A DNA stretch of 40,316 nucleotides from Streptomyces beigongshangae. GTDB taxonomy: Bacteria > Actinomycetota > Actinomycetes > Streptomycetales > Streptomycetaceae. Shown in pieces: positions 24,857 through 33,247 of the stretch (within the stretch, counting starts at the first letter, position 1; every line of letters starts with the position of its first letter). A program made the translations under genes and the position numbers. The notes under the pieces are model-generated. The model saw only the letters and a list, made by a program, of their open reading frames with translations. It had not been told where the DNA came from and did no database searches. The DNA lies in the NCBI RefSeq assembly GCF_019710745.1, contig NZ_JAHKJW010000064.1, positions 1 to 40,316 of the forward strand. Direction: 5' to 3'.

Positions 24857-27745
24857 ATGCCGGCTTCGGTGGCGGGGTGTGGTGTGTGGGCTGGAGTGGA
24901 GGGGCTGATGGTGGGGGAGTGGGGGGCGCCGGATGAGTCGGTGTGGGGGAAGTCGCGAGGGCTGGATCCGGGGCTGGCGCCGTATCCGCTGATCCGGCAT
25001 CTGTTGGATGCGGCAGCGATGGCGCTGCACCTGTGGGATGTCTTCCTGTCGGAGAACCAGCGGGTGCGGATCGCTGAGGGGATGGGGCTGGCGGGTGAGT
25101 GGGAACGCGCGCGGGCGGTGGTGGGGCTATGTGCGGGACTGCATGACATCGGCAAGCTGTCGGGGTTTCAGTTCTGCTCCCGGCACGGCAGCCAGCACCT
25201 GAGCGCGGAGCTGGGCGGTGACCGGGTAGGGATGAGCGCGCAGCGGTTCGGGCATGACGTGGCCGGCCTGCAGAGCGTGGGGGAGGTGCTGGCGGGTCTG
25301 GGTTTCGCCGGTGACGGGGAGCTGAGGGTCGCGGAGCGGCTGGCCGAGGTCATCGGTGGTCATCACGGGCGTTTCCACCGCGCCGAGGACGGTATCGCTG
25401 CCGTGTTTTTGGGTGGGGCGGCCTGGGCGCGGCAGCGCAGTGCGCACGCCGCCGTGGTGTGTGAGGCGCTGGGCGAGCCGAAGGCGCCGGGGGTGTTCAA
25501 GGCGCCGGCGGCGGTGCTGGTGACGGGGGTGGTCATTCTCGCGGACTGGCTGGTCAGCCAGGAGGATTACCTCCGCATGCGGCAGCGGGAACTGGAGCCG
25601 GTGTTGGCGGATCACTTCGAGCGTTCCCGCCGGGATGCTCCTCGTCTGCTGGCGGGGGCCGGGCTGGCCCGGGTGGGGCTGCAGCGCGCGGGGTTCGCGC
25701 AGGCGTACGGGATCCAGGGGGAGCCGAACCCGTTGCAGCGTTCGGTGATGGAGGAGCTGGGCAAGGCGGTGGGTGAGGGGCGTCGTGGCGGGATCTTGCT
25801 GGTCACCGCGGCTCCGGGGGACGGCAAGAGCGAGACGGCGCTGGAGGCCGAGCGGGTTTTGTCCGAGGCGTTCGGCACGCAGGGGTATGCGTTTTTGCTG
25901 CCGACGATGGCCACCAGCGATCAGATGCACGGGCGGATCGCGAAGGCGTTGCTGCGCCAGTCGGGTGAGGATGCCGGGCTGACGCTGGTGCACAGCATGG
26001 CCTGGCTGAACAGCGCTTATGCCGACGAGGACCTGGACGCACAGAGCGTGCTGACCTGCGACGGTGATGAGATGGGGGAGGGCAGCGGGAGAGCGGAAGC
26101 GGACCTGCGGCCGCAGCGGTGGCTGCGCGGACCCAAGCGGCCGCTGCTCGCGCAGTTCGCGGTCGGCACGATCGACCAGGCCCTGATGGCGGTGCTGCCG
26201 GTGCGGCACAACGCGCTGCGGCTGCTGGCCCTGTCGGGCAAGACGTTCATCGTGGATGAGGCCCACGCCTATGACCCGTACATGCAGGTGCTGCTGGGCC
26301 GGTTGCTGAACTGGCTGGGGGCCTACGGGGTGCCGGTGGTGTTGCTGTCGGCGACGCTGCCGGCGTCGGTCAGCGACCGGCTGGTCAAGGAGTACCTGCA
26401 GGGCGCCGGCCACAAGGCGCGCGCTTTGAGCACACGGACGTTCCCGGCGCCCTACCCGGGGTGGCTGTATGTGGACGCGGACAGCGGTCGGGCGAGCCAG
26501 ATCTCCCCTGCCCGTCGGCAGGAGCAGGCGTATGCGCGGGGCATGGAGCTGGGTGTCGTGGTGGAGCCGGTCCAGCACGACAGCGGTGGTGCTCGGGCCC
26601 GGCTGGCGGTGATCGAACGCCTCCTGAAGCCGGTGAGTGAAGAGGAGGGCGGCACCGCCCTGGTGGTGTGCAACACCGTGGGGGATGCGCAGGAGACCTA
26701 CCTCAGGCTGCGTGAACGCTTCGACGGGCGCTCCCACGAGCAGGGCGGAAGCGTGCAGCTGCTGCACGCCCGTTTCCCCGGCGACGTACGCGAGGCCCGC
26801 ACGCGGGAGGTCACGCAATGCCTGGGCCGCACCGGTCCGCGGCCGCTGCGCCGCATCGTCGTGGCCACCCAGGTCGTCGAGCAGTCACTGGATCTCGATG
26901 CCGACATCGTCATCAGCGATCTTGCCCCGCTGTCCTTGCTGCTGCAGCGGGCCGGACGGTGCTGGCGGCACGAGAACCACTGGGCCCGGCACGGCTACCC
27001 CGGCGGCCGCGGCCGCCCGGCCTGGGCGAGCGGGCCGCGTCTGGTGGTGCTCGACCCGATCACGGGCGGCGGGAAGACGCCGGCGCAGTGGGGCGAGGTG
27101 TATTCCGAGCATCTGCTTGCCGCCACCTCCCGCACTCTTGCCGGCATCGAAGGCGGGACCATCTCCGTCCCGGGCGACGTGCAAGGCTTGGTCGAAGCCG
27201 TCCACGGGGACAGTGAGGACTTCGACTGGAACACCCCGGGCGGCAGCGAGGCCAAAGCCTGGACCGCTCACAAGGGCAAGGAGATGGCGGAACGCAGCAT
27301 GGCCGGCCTCCTCGCCGTCCCGCGCGCGCGGAGCGTTTCCGCACTGCACGACCTGCACAACCTGCCCGGCGAGGAAGACGAGTGGGAGGTGTCCACCCGA
27401 CTCGGCGCCGACTCGGTGCGACTGCTGTGCGCCTACCTCCACAACGACGGCCGGCTGACCCTGGATTTGAAGGGCGAGCACCTCCTTCCCCAGGCCGCGC
27501 CGGACGGCAAGATGCCGGTCTCGTTGGTGCGAGAGGTGATGCGCCGCACCATGGCGGTCCGCGCCGACTGGCTCAAGGAAGCCGACCCCCACGACATCGC
27601 CCCGCCGAAGTCGTGGACACAGCACCCGATGCTCGCAGACCTGCGCGTCCTTCATCAGCCCGTGCAGGGCGGAAACGCACAGCCGGTGAAGACCGGCGGC
27701 AAGACACTGCGGCTGGATAAGGATCTCGGGCTTGTCCGTAAGTGA
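24857..27745 (+). CDS. cas3: Cas3 nuclease-helicase, type I-E
   Basis: 962 aa. The N-terminal HD nuclease has ligands at H48, H96-D97 (GLHDIGK) and H169-H170 (GGHHG). The SF2 helicase core has Walker A TAAPGDGKS (317-325), DEAH at 467-470, SATLP at 498-502, and motif VI in LLLQRAGRCWRHENHW. The C-terminal domain is full length. Cas3 is recruited to Cascade-bound target DNA, nicks it and degrades it 3'-5'. ATG 24857 is used; an internal ATG at 24908 (MVGEWGAPDES) with AGGGG upstream is an alternative. It is separated from cas8e by a 605-bp gap instead of being in one tight operon, as is common in actinobacterial I-E loci. Confidence 0.95.
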   Translation: MPASVAGCGVWAGVEGLMVGEWGAPDESVWGKSRGLDPGLAPYPLIRHLLDAAAMALHLWDVFLSENQRVRIAEGMGLAGEWERARAVVGLCAGLHDIGKLSGFQFCSRHGSQHLSAELGGDRVGMSAQRFGHDVAGLQSVGEVLAGLGFAGDGELRVAERLAEVIGGHHGRFHRAEDGIAAVFLGGAAWARQRSAHAAVVCEALGEPKAPGVFKAPAAVLVTGVVILADWLVSQEDYLRMRQRELEPVLADHFERSRRDAPRLLAGAGLARVGLQRAGFAQAYGIQGEPNPLQRSVMEELGKAVGEGRRGGILLVTAAPGDGKSETALEAERVLSEAFGTQGYAFLLPTMATSDQMHGRIAKALLRQSGEDAGLTLVHSMAWLNSAYADEDLDAQSVLTCDGDEMGEGSGRAEADLRPQRWLRGPKRPLLAQFAVGTIDQALMAVLPVRHNALRLLALSGKTFIVDEAHAYDPYMQVLLGRLLNWLGAYGVPVVLLSATLPASVSDRLVKEYLQGAGHKARALSTRTFPAPYPGWLYVDADSGRASQISPARRQEQAYARGMELGVVVEPVQHDSGGARARLAVIERLLKPVSEEEGGTALVVCNTVGDAQETYLRLRERFDGRSHEQGGSVQLLHARFPGDVREARTREVTQCLGRTGPRPLRRIVVATQVVEQSLDLDADIVISDLAPLSLLLQRAGRCWRHENHWARHGYPGGRGRPAWASGPRLVVLDPITGGGKTPAQWGEVYSEHLLAATSRTLAGIEGGTISVPGDVQGLVEAVHGDSEDFDWNTPGGSEAKAWTAHKGKEMAERSMAGLLAVPRARSVSALHDLHNLPGEEDEWEVSTRLGADSVRLLCAYLHNDGRLTLDLKGEHLLPQAAPDGKMPVSLVREVMRRTMAVRADWLKEADPHDIAPPKSWTQHPMLADLRVLHQPVQGGNAQPVKTGGKTLRLDKDLGLVRK

Positions 27746-27755
27746 CCAAGTGCAG

Positions 27756-27845
27756 TCAGGCACCCCCACGTCGGCGGGGAGAGCGCAAGGATGAGGCAAC
27801 CTCCCTGCTCCTCGACTGAAACACCCCCGCGTCGGCGGGGAGCGG
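27756..27845 (-). CRISPR. Degenerate two-repeat mini-array between cas3 and cas8e
   Basis: Two decayed repeats, 27756-27784 (core CACCCCCACGTCGGCGGGGA) and 27817-27845 (core ACACCCCCGCGTCGGCGGGG), are exactly 61 bp apart around one 32-bp spacer (27785-27816). Both have lost conserved terminal bases. It is probably a relic of a former array at this position. Confidence 0.75.
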
Positions 27846-27878
27846 CCCTCGGAGAGCACCGAGAGCCACCCGTGGAGG

Positions 27879-28043
27879 TTACCGGGAGAGGCGGCGGTAC
27901 GCCTCAGCAGCCCCCAGCAGCAGAGCGCTGCACGATCCGACCGTTGCCGGGTCCGGGCGCATACCGATCACGATCACAATGACGGCCACCACCAGCACCC
28001 AGGGTGCCGCGGCAGTCCACGGGACGGAAGGGTCCGACTGCAT
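27879..28043 (-). CDS. Small two-helix membrane protein (54 aa), antisense to the cas genes
   Basis: The ATG at 28043 is preceded by GAGGAGAACC, a strong ribosome site. The peptide has a short polar start, a first hydrophobic helix (APWVLVVAVIVIVIGM), a two-proline turn (RPDPA), a second helix (TVGSCSALLLGAAEAY) and a basic end (RRLSR). This hairpin resembles phage holins and small toxin peptides in shape only. It runs opposite to cas3 and cas8e in the gap between them, next to the mini-array. It may be a captured phage gene, a CRISPR-associated membrane effector, or an unrelated small protein. No homologue is claimed. Confidence 0.55.
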   Translation of the reverse strand: MQSDPSVPWTAAAPWVLVVAVIVIVIGMRPDPATVGSCSALLLGAAEAYRRLSR

Positions 28044-28350
28044 GGTTCTCCTCATGGTCAGGCCGAGCAACACCCTTGCGAAGTCGGCGCGTTGGCGACG
28101 GTTGTAACCCACGCGGGACAGCATGGGCAAGTCGATCTTCCTGTCCCGACACCCTCCCGTACCCTCCTTGCTCTTCAACCTTCTGGAAAAAGCTGCACGC
28201 GTTTTCTGGGAGTGCTCTACTGGTGCTGCATCCGGCGGAAACGCCCCTGCTGTCGGTGGCGGCTGCTTGAATGCCCGGACGATGCCAGGGCGGTGTTGCT
28301 GGGGGGCTTTGCCGTGCCGGTGCGTCAGGGGCTCAAGTTTGTGGGAGGGG
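28044..28350 (+). promoter_or_regulatory. Upstream region of the cas8e-cas2 operon
   Basis: The 307-bp gap must hold the promoter of the seven-gene Cascade/adaptation operon and the divergent promoter of the small membrane gene. It contains an inverted repeat CGGGACAG (28114-28121) / CTGTCCCG (28141-28148), which could be an operator, and a patch rich in T and A around 28165-28210. No certain -10/-35 was assigned. Confidence 0.4.
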
Positions 28351-29946
28351 ATGACGGTGGGTGGGGGATTCGATCTGCGGGTCGAGCCGTGGATTGCGGT
28401 ACGTCTGCTGACCGGGGAGTCGGCGTGCGTGGGCTTGTGTGAGCTGTTCAAGCGGGCGCACGAGATCGAGGATGTGGAGATCCCGGTGCCGCCGGCAGCG
28501 GCGGGTTTGATGCGGATCCTGGCGTCGATCGCGGCGAGGATCGCCGCCGACGGCGAGAACCGGCTCGATGATCCGGATGTCGCAGAGGACATCGAGGACT
28601 GGTTCGACCTGCGGGAGCGTGTCCTGAAGGCCGAACGGTTCGACCCGGACGCGGTGGAGGCCTACTTCGGCCGGGAGGACCTGGCGGGCCGCTTCGACCT
28701 GTTCCATCCCGAGCGGCCGTTCCTGCAGGACCCGCGGCTGCGCGTGGAGTGTGTGGACGCGAAGGGGGAGCCGAACCCTTCCGGGGTGAACAAGCTGATG
28801 ATGGGGCGTCCCACGGGAGTCAACGGGGCGGTGCTGTTCGGGCATTTCACCGACACCGCGCCCGTGCCGGTACCGGCCGCGCAGGCCCTCTGGCATCTGA
28901 TCGCGCAGTTGTACTACGGGCCGTCCGGGCAGTGCACGCCCCGCCGGATCACCGACGTACGGGTGGGCAGTGGTGACGCGGCCCCGCTGCGCAAGTCCGT
29001 CTCCTACTTCGCCTGGGGGCCGGAGCTGTTCACCACGCTGGTGCTGGCCGTGCCGAGCCCTCAGGCCGAGGTCGACTGGGAGACGCAGGATGCGTGCCCG
29101 TGGGAGGAGGACCTCCGCGATCCCCTTGCGGCTCTGCCGCCGATCACGTGGCCGGGCCGGATGCTGACCGGCCGGTTTCGTCATGCCGCGCTGCTCGTGC
29201 CGTCCAAGGACGGCCGGGCGGTGACCGATGCTTACCTCACCTGGGCCACGCACCAGCCGCCGCAGAGGGTGCGGGATCCGTACCAGATCCTCGACCGGCG
29301 CGGAGACGGTGACTTCCAGCCCCGGGAGGCCGACGGGGCCAGGGCCCTGTGGCGGGATCTGGACTCGCTGCTGCTGAAGGACAGCCGCCAGGGCGCCCGG
29401 CGCCCCCCGGCGCTCGAGCACCTGCCCAAGTGGCTGCTGCCGCGGCTGCGGGTGCGTGCCTACGGCTTCGACCAGGACGGTCAGCAAAAGGACAGTGTCT
29501 GGTTCCGGGCGACGACTCCTGCGGTCCTGCGGTGGCAGGAGGAGAACGACGCGGAGATGGCCTACCACGTCAAGCGCTGCCACACGGCCGCGGAGAAGAC
29601 CGGTGACCGCCTGGAGTTCGCCGCGAGGATCGCCTGGAAGATCGCCACCGACACCAGCGTCGACCTCTCGCCGAAGGCCAAGACCAAGCTGGATGCCCGC
29701 AAGCCCGGCCCGTGGGCTGCTGCCGCGCTGACCCGGTACTGGCCGGCCGCGGAAAAAGAGTTCTGGCAGTTCACCGACCCCGGCCACACCACAGGCCGGG
29801 TGGACAGGCCGTTCGTCGACGCGGCCCTTGCCGCTCTGGACGAGGCCATCGGCCAGGCCAACCGCGCGGACATCCGGGTGGCGCGCGCCCGTCACCGCGC
29901 CCGCGGCCTCCTGCTCGCCCTGCTGCAACCGCCCACGCCCGACTGA
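28351..29946 (+). CDS. cas8e: Cas8e (Cse1/CasA), large subunit of type I-E Cascade
   Basis: 531 aa from ATG 28351, with GGGAGGGG just upstream. It begins GGGFDLRVEPWIAVRLLTGE, the usual Cse1 N-terminus (F-x-L-x-x-x-P-W-I-x-V). It contains FHPERPFLQDPRLR, GVNKLMMGRPTGVNGAVLFG, YYGPSGQCTPRR and SYFAWGPELFTTLVLAV, all characteristic of the family. Cse1 recognises the PAM, helps open the target and recruits Cas3. The next gene starts 98 bp downstream, with a hairpin in between. Confidence 0.93.
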   Translation: MTVGGGFDLRVEPWIAVRLLTGESACVGLCELFKRAHEIEDVEIPVPPAAAGLMRILASIAARIAADGENRLDDPDVAEDIEDWFDLRERVLKAERFDPDAVEAYFGREDLAGRFDLFHPERPFLQDPRLRVECVDAKGEPNPSGVNKLMMGRPTGVNGAVLFGHFTDTAPVPVPAAQALWHLIAQLYYGPSGQCTPRRITDVRVGSGDAAPLRKSVSYFAWGPELFTTLVLAVPSPQAEVDWETQDACPWEEDLRDPLAALPPITWPGRMLTGRFRHAALLVPSKDGRAVTDAYLTWATHQPPQRVRDPYQILDRRGDGDFQPREADGARALWRDLDSLLLKDSRQGARRPPALEHLPKWLLPRLRVRAYGFDQDGQQKDSVWFRATTPAVLRWQEENDAEMAYHVKRCHTAAEKTGDRLEFAARIAWKIATDTSVDLSPKAKTKLDARKPGPWAAAALTRYWPAAEKEFWQFTDPGHTTGRVDRPFVDAALAALDEAIGQANRADIRVARARHRARGLLLALLQPPTPD

Positions 29947-29965
29947 CCCCACAACCCGGCTGAAC

Positions 29966-29990
29966 CGGCATCGGGCTATACCCGGTGCCG
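29966..29990 (+). other. Intercistronic hairpin between cas8e and cse2
   Basis: CGGCATCGGG (29966-29975) pairs with CCCGGTGCCG (29981-29990) across a 5-base loop, with one G-T pair. This is the only sizeable gap in the operon. It could attenuate transcription or stabilise the downstream message, where more copies of Cas7 are needed. Confidence 0.45.
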
Positions 29991-30043
29991 ACACGGCCGG
30001 CGCCTTTGTCACTCACCCCCTTTCCCCGCATCAGGGATGTCTC

Positions 30044-30673
30044 ATGACCGATTCCGTGCCGGCGGCATCTGCCCCGCCGGCCTCCTCGAGTGTCCGTGTC
30101 TCGGACCGGTTCGTCGCCTACGTGCACCAGCTGTGCGCCTCCACACAGGCCCGTGCCGCCCTGCGGCGCGGACTTGGGCTGCCGGTGGAGCGGTGCACCT
30201 ACCTGCACCGCTACCTGGTGCCGTGGCTGCGCGACCACGACGACCAGCACCACGGCGATGTCCGGCGGGCGTACTACGCGGTGGCCTCGCTGATCGCCGC
30301 ACGTCCCCGCTCGGCCCGCGACACCACACCCGACCAGGACGCGTCCGTGTCCTGGTACGAGCGGCCCAACCTGGGCGCCTCGCTCGGCCAGGCCGTCGCC
30401 AAGGGCGTGCTGAAGGAGAACTCCGCCGAAAGCGCCCTTCACCTGATGGCCCGCCAGAGCAGCGACGCCATCCACCCGGGCCTGCCCGCCCTCATCCGCC
30501 AGCTCCTGGCCGGCGGCATCACCATCGACTGGGCGGTCCTGCTGGAAGACCTCGCCTGGTGGAACCGCAGCCGCGACCGCATCGCCACCCGCTGGCTGGA
30601 GAGCTACTTCCGCACCGCCGCCAACACCACCGACCCCGCCCCCAACGATTCCGCCGAGGAGAACGACCGATGA
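30044..30673 (+). CDS. cse2: Cse2 (CasB), small subunit of type I-E Cascade
   Basis: 209 aa. The ATG at 30044 follows a modest AGGGATG site. The protein is all-helical, with RFVAYVHQLCASTQARAALR, YYAVASLIAARPR and the C-terminal DWAVLLEDLAWWNRSRDRIA, which match the Cse2 family (…L-L-x-D-L-x-x-W). Two Cse2 copies line the belly of Cascade and hold the displaced strand. The stop overlaps the cas7e start by ATGA. Confidence 0.9.
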   Translation: MTDSVPAASAPPASSSVRVSDRFVAYVHQLCASTQARAALRRGLGLPVERCTYLHRYLVPWLRDHDDQHHGDVRRAYYAVASLIAARPRSARDTTPDQDASVSWYERPNLGASLGQAVAKGVLKENSAESALHLMARQSSDAIHPGLPALIRQLLAGGITIDWAVLLEDLAWWNRSRDRIATRWLESYFRTAANTTDPAPNDSAEENDR

Positions 30674-31797
30674 CCCTCTACCTGGACCTCAGCGCCCTGC
30701 AGTCGGTGCCCGCCGCCAACCTCAACCGTGACGACCTCGGCTCCCCCAAGCAGGTGCGCTACGGCAACGCCCCCCGCATCCGGGTCTCCAGCCAGTCCTG
30801 GAAGCGGGCCATCCGCCTCGGCGTCGAACAGGACCTCGGGGAAAAGGCCGCCCGCACCCGCCTGGTACCGGCGAAGGTGCAGCGCGCCCTGGAGGACGCC
30901 GGCTGGCCCACCGAGCTGGCCGCGTTCGCCGGAGCACAGGTCGCCGCGAGCGCCGGGAAGAAGGGCATCGGCACGGAATCGGCCGGCCACACCTCGGTGC
31001 TGCTGTTCCTGCCGGAGGCGGCCATCGACGAACTGGCCACCGTGTGCACCGAACACCGCCACGCCCTGGAAGCGGCCCAGGGCAAGAAAAAGCCCGGTCA
31101 AATCCTGCCGCCCCAGCAGATCGAGCAGATCCTCAAGCGGCGCACCGCCTCCATCAGCCTGTTGGGCCGCATGCTCGCCGAGCTCCCGGACGCCAACGTG
31201 GACGGGGCGGCCCAGGTTGCCCACGCCTTCACCACGCACGCCGCCGAGCCGCAGCGTGACTACTTCACCGCCGTCGACGACTGGCTGGGCAAAGCCGAGA
31301 CCGGCAGCGGCCACCTCGACACCGCCGAGTTCAGCGCCGGCGTCTTCTACCGCTACGCGACCGTCAACGTCGCCGACCTGCTGAAGAACCTGGACGGCGA
31401 CACCAAGGCCGCCCGCACCGTCCTCAGCTCCTTCGCCGAACACTTCCTGCTCTCCCTGCCACAGGCCAAGAAGAACAGCACCGCCCCGCACACCGTCCCG
31501 GACCTGGCCTACCTCGCCGTGCGCGCACACCGCCCCCTCTCCCTGGCCGCGGCCTTCGAAACCCCCGTCACCGGCGACCGGCACGGCGGCTTCTCCCACC
31601 CCTCCCGCCAGGCCCTCAACGCCTACGCCGAAAACCTCAACCGCCTCACCGGCAGCCGCAACCGCCGCTTCCACGGCCACACCGTCATCAACCCCGAAGA
31701 GAAGCACACCGGGCTCGGCACCGCCCACAACTCCTTCGACCAGCTCATCGACGCCGCCGTCGACGCCGCCGTACCCACCGCGCAGGACCAGCAGTGA
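30670..31797 (+). CDS. cas7e: Cas7e (Cse4/CasC), backbone subunit of Cascade
   Basis: 375 aa. It opens with LDLSALQSVPAANLNRDDLG and has RIRVSSQSWKRAIR, the Cas7 signature that contacts crRNA; GVFYRYATVNVADLLKNL and the C-terminal helix are as expected. Six copies normally coat the spacer part of the crRNA. It is translationally coupled to cse2 (ATGA) and to cas5e (GTGA). Confidence 0.94.
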   Translation: MTLYLDLSALQSVPAANLNRDDLGSPKQVRYGNAPRIRVSSQSWKRAIRLGVEQDLGEKAARTRLVPAKVQRALEDAGWPTELAAFAGAQVAASAGKKGIGTESAGHTSVLLFLPEAAIDELATVCTEHRHALEAAQGKKKPGQILPPQQIEQILKRRTASISLLGRMLAELPDANVDGAAQVAHAFTTHAAEPQRDYFTAVDDWLGKAETGSGHLDTAEFSAGVFYRYATVNVADLLKNLDGDTKAARTVLSSFAEHFLLSLPQAKKNSTAPHTVPDLAYLAVRAHRPLSLAAAFETPVTGDRHGGFSHPSRQALNAYAENLNRLTGSRNRRFHGHTVINPEEKHTGLGTAHNSFDQLIDAAVDAAVPTAQDQQ

Positions 31798-32600
31798 GCG
31801 GGCTCCTGCTGCGCCTGGCCGGCCCCCTGCAGTCCTGGGGCGAACGCTCCGCGTTCACCCCCGTGCGCGACACCGCGCCCTTCCCGACCCGCTCCGCACT
31901 GATCGGCATGTTCGCCGCCGCCGAGGGCATCGGCCGCGACGAGGCAGACCTGGACCGCTACCAAGAATTGCGGCTCACCGTGCGCGTGGACCGCCCGGGC
32001 ATCCGCCTCGTCGACTACCACACCGCCGGCGGCGGCCTCCCCAAGGACCGCACCGCCGCCACCAGCGGCGGCAGCAACAAAGGCGCCGCCGTCATCACCC
32101 GCCGCCACTACCTGTCCGACGCGGTGTTCGTCCTCGCCGTCACCGCAGCCGACGAGACCATCGAGCGCCTCGCCGACGCCCTGACCCGCCCGCACTGGGC
32201 GCCCTACCTGGGCCGCCGCTCCTGCGTCCCCGACGAGCCGTTCCTGCTGCGCCGCCACGTCGACGACCCCGAGGAAGAACTCCGCACCCGGGTACCGCTC
32301 AGCCGCACCGCACCGCGGCCAAAAGACGGCCAGGAAACCGACACGATCCCCGTGGAATTCCTCCTCGAGCAGCCACCACCCACCAACAGTCCCGGCGAGG
32401 CTGCGCCAGCCGACGTCATCGACGTCATCGACGTCATCGACGTCAACGACGTGCCGGTGAGCTTCGCCCAGCACGGCCGCAGCCACACCGGCCGCCGCCT
32501 CCACCGCACCCAAGTACCCGTGCCCCGCTTTCTGGCAGGCCCCCCGCACACCCTGATGCAGCGCCTGATCGACTACGCCCACCTCGAGGAAAGCGCATGA
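31794..32600 (+). CDS. cas5e: Cas5e (CasD), crRNA 5'-handle-binding subunit
   Basis: 268 aa from a GTG that overlaps the cas7e stop. LLLRLAGPLQSWGERSAFTP and FPTRSALIGMFAAAEGI are the diagnostic Cas5e N-terminus. The C-terminal RTQVPVPRFLAG is also typical. A 9-bp tandem repeat encodes an acidic-hydrophobic D-V-I insert at about residues 207-220, in a loop where most Cas5e proteins are shorter. This could tolerate length variation. Confidence 0.93.
   Translation: MSGLLLRLAGPLQSWGERSAFTPVRDTAPFPTRSALIGMFAAAEGIGRDEADLDRYQELRLTVRVDRPGIRLVDYHTAGGGLPKDRTAATSGGSNKGAAVITRRHYLSDAVFVLAVTAADETIERLADALTRPHWAPYLGRRSCVPDEPFLLRRHVDDPEEELRTRVPLSRTAPRPKDGQETDTIPVEFLLEQPPPTNSPGEAAPADVIDVIDVIDVNDVPVSFAQHGRSHTGRRLHRTQVPVPRFLAGPPHTLMQRLIDYAHLEESA
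32412..32453 (+). repeat. In-frame 9-bp tandem repeat inside cas5e
   Basis: GACGTCATC occurs three times, then GACGTCAAC and GACGTG, encoding D-V-I-D-V-I-D-V-I-D-V-N-D-V. The 9-bp period keeps the frame, so gain or loss of units would alter only loop length. Confidence 0.8.
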
Positions 32601-33247
32601 ATGACCACCCGGTGATCGCACGCATCCGCCTCAACCTGCACAGCCGCGACGTACAGCACGACCTGCGCGACGCCACCCAGATGCACCGCACCGTCATGCG
32701 GATGGTTCCCGACAACCTCGGCGACGCCCCCCGACAGCAGGCCGGGCTGCTGTACCGCCTGGAAGAGACCGACACCTTCAGCACGCTCCTGGTCCAGGCC
32801 ACCCACCTCGACCCCGCACGCCTGCCCACCGGCTACGGCCAGGCCGACATCAAAAGCCTCACCCCGATGTTCACCGCCCTGCGCAAAGGCCTCGGCGTCC
32901 GCTACCGCATCGTCCTCAACCCCACCAAGCGAGAAAGACTCCCCCTCCAGGAAAAGGGCACACGAGGACGGATCGTGCCGCTCTCCGGCGCCGACGCCGA
33001 CCAATGGTGGCTCCGCCGAGCCACCGAAGCCGGCCTCAACCTCAGCATCCTGACCCCCACCAGCATGGAACCGGCCCGCCCCCGCGGCAAAGACGCCCCC
33101 CGCATGCGCCACAGCCTGCTCCGCTACGACGGCACCGCCACCGTCACCGACCCCGACGCTCTCAAAGACGCCGTCATCCACGGCATCGGACGCGGCAAAC
33201 CCTACGGCGCGGGCCTGCTCAGCCTTGCCCCCGCAACAATCGCGTGA
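32597..33247 (+). CDS. cas6e: Cas6e (CasE), CRISPR RNA endoribonuclease
   Basis: 216 aa, ATG overlapping the cas5e stop. An early region with ATQMHRTVMRMVPD carries the His of the active-site region. The C-terminal GIGRGKPYGAGLLSLAP is the glycine-rich loop of the Cas6 family. It cleaves at the base of the repeat hairpin (stem CCCCGC/GCGGGG) and stays bound to the 3' end of the crRNA. Predicted product: an 8-nt 5' handle, GUGUUCCG. Confidence 0.92.
   Translation: MNDHPVIARIRLNLHSRDVQHDLRDATQMHRTVMRMVPDNLGDAPRQQAGLLYRLEETDTFSTLLVQATHLDPARLPTGYGQADIKSLTPMFTALRKGLGVRYRIVLNPTKRERLPLQEKGTRGRIVPLSGADADQWWLRRATEAGLNLSILTPTSMEPARPRGKDAPRMRHSLLRYDGTATVTDPDALKDAVIHGIGRGKPYGAGLLSLAPATIA

Noticed and set aside
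25127..26818. 563-codon minus-strand frame opposite cas3
   Set aside because: It is a GC-bias shadow of cas3, with no start signal or known domain.
28123..28350. 76-codon N-terminal extension of cas8e
   Set aside because: It has poor codon bias and no family similarity. The ATG at 28351 has a strong ribosome site and gives the standard Cse1 start.
30037..30669. In-frame 211-codon extension of cas7e over cse2
   Set aside because: It is a shadow of cse2 in another frame; Cas7e clearly starts at 30670.
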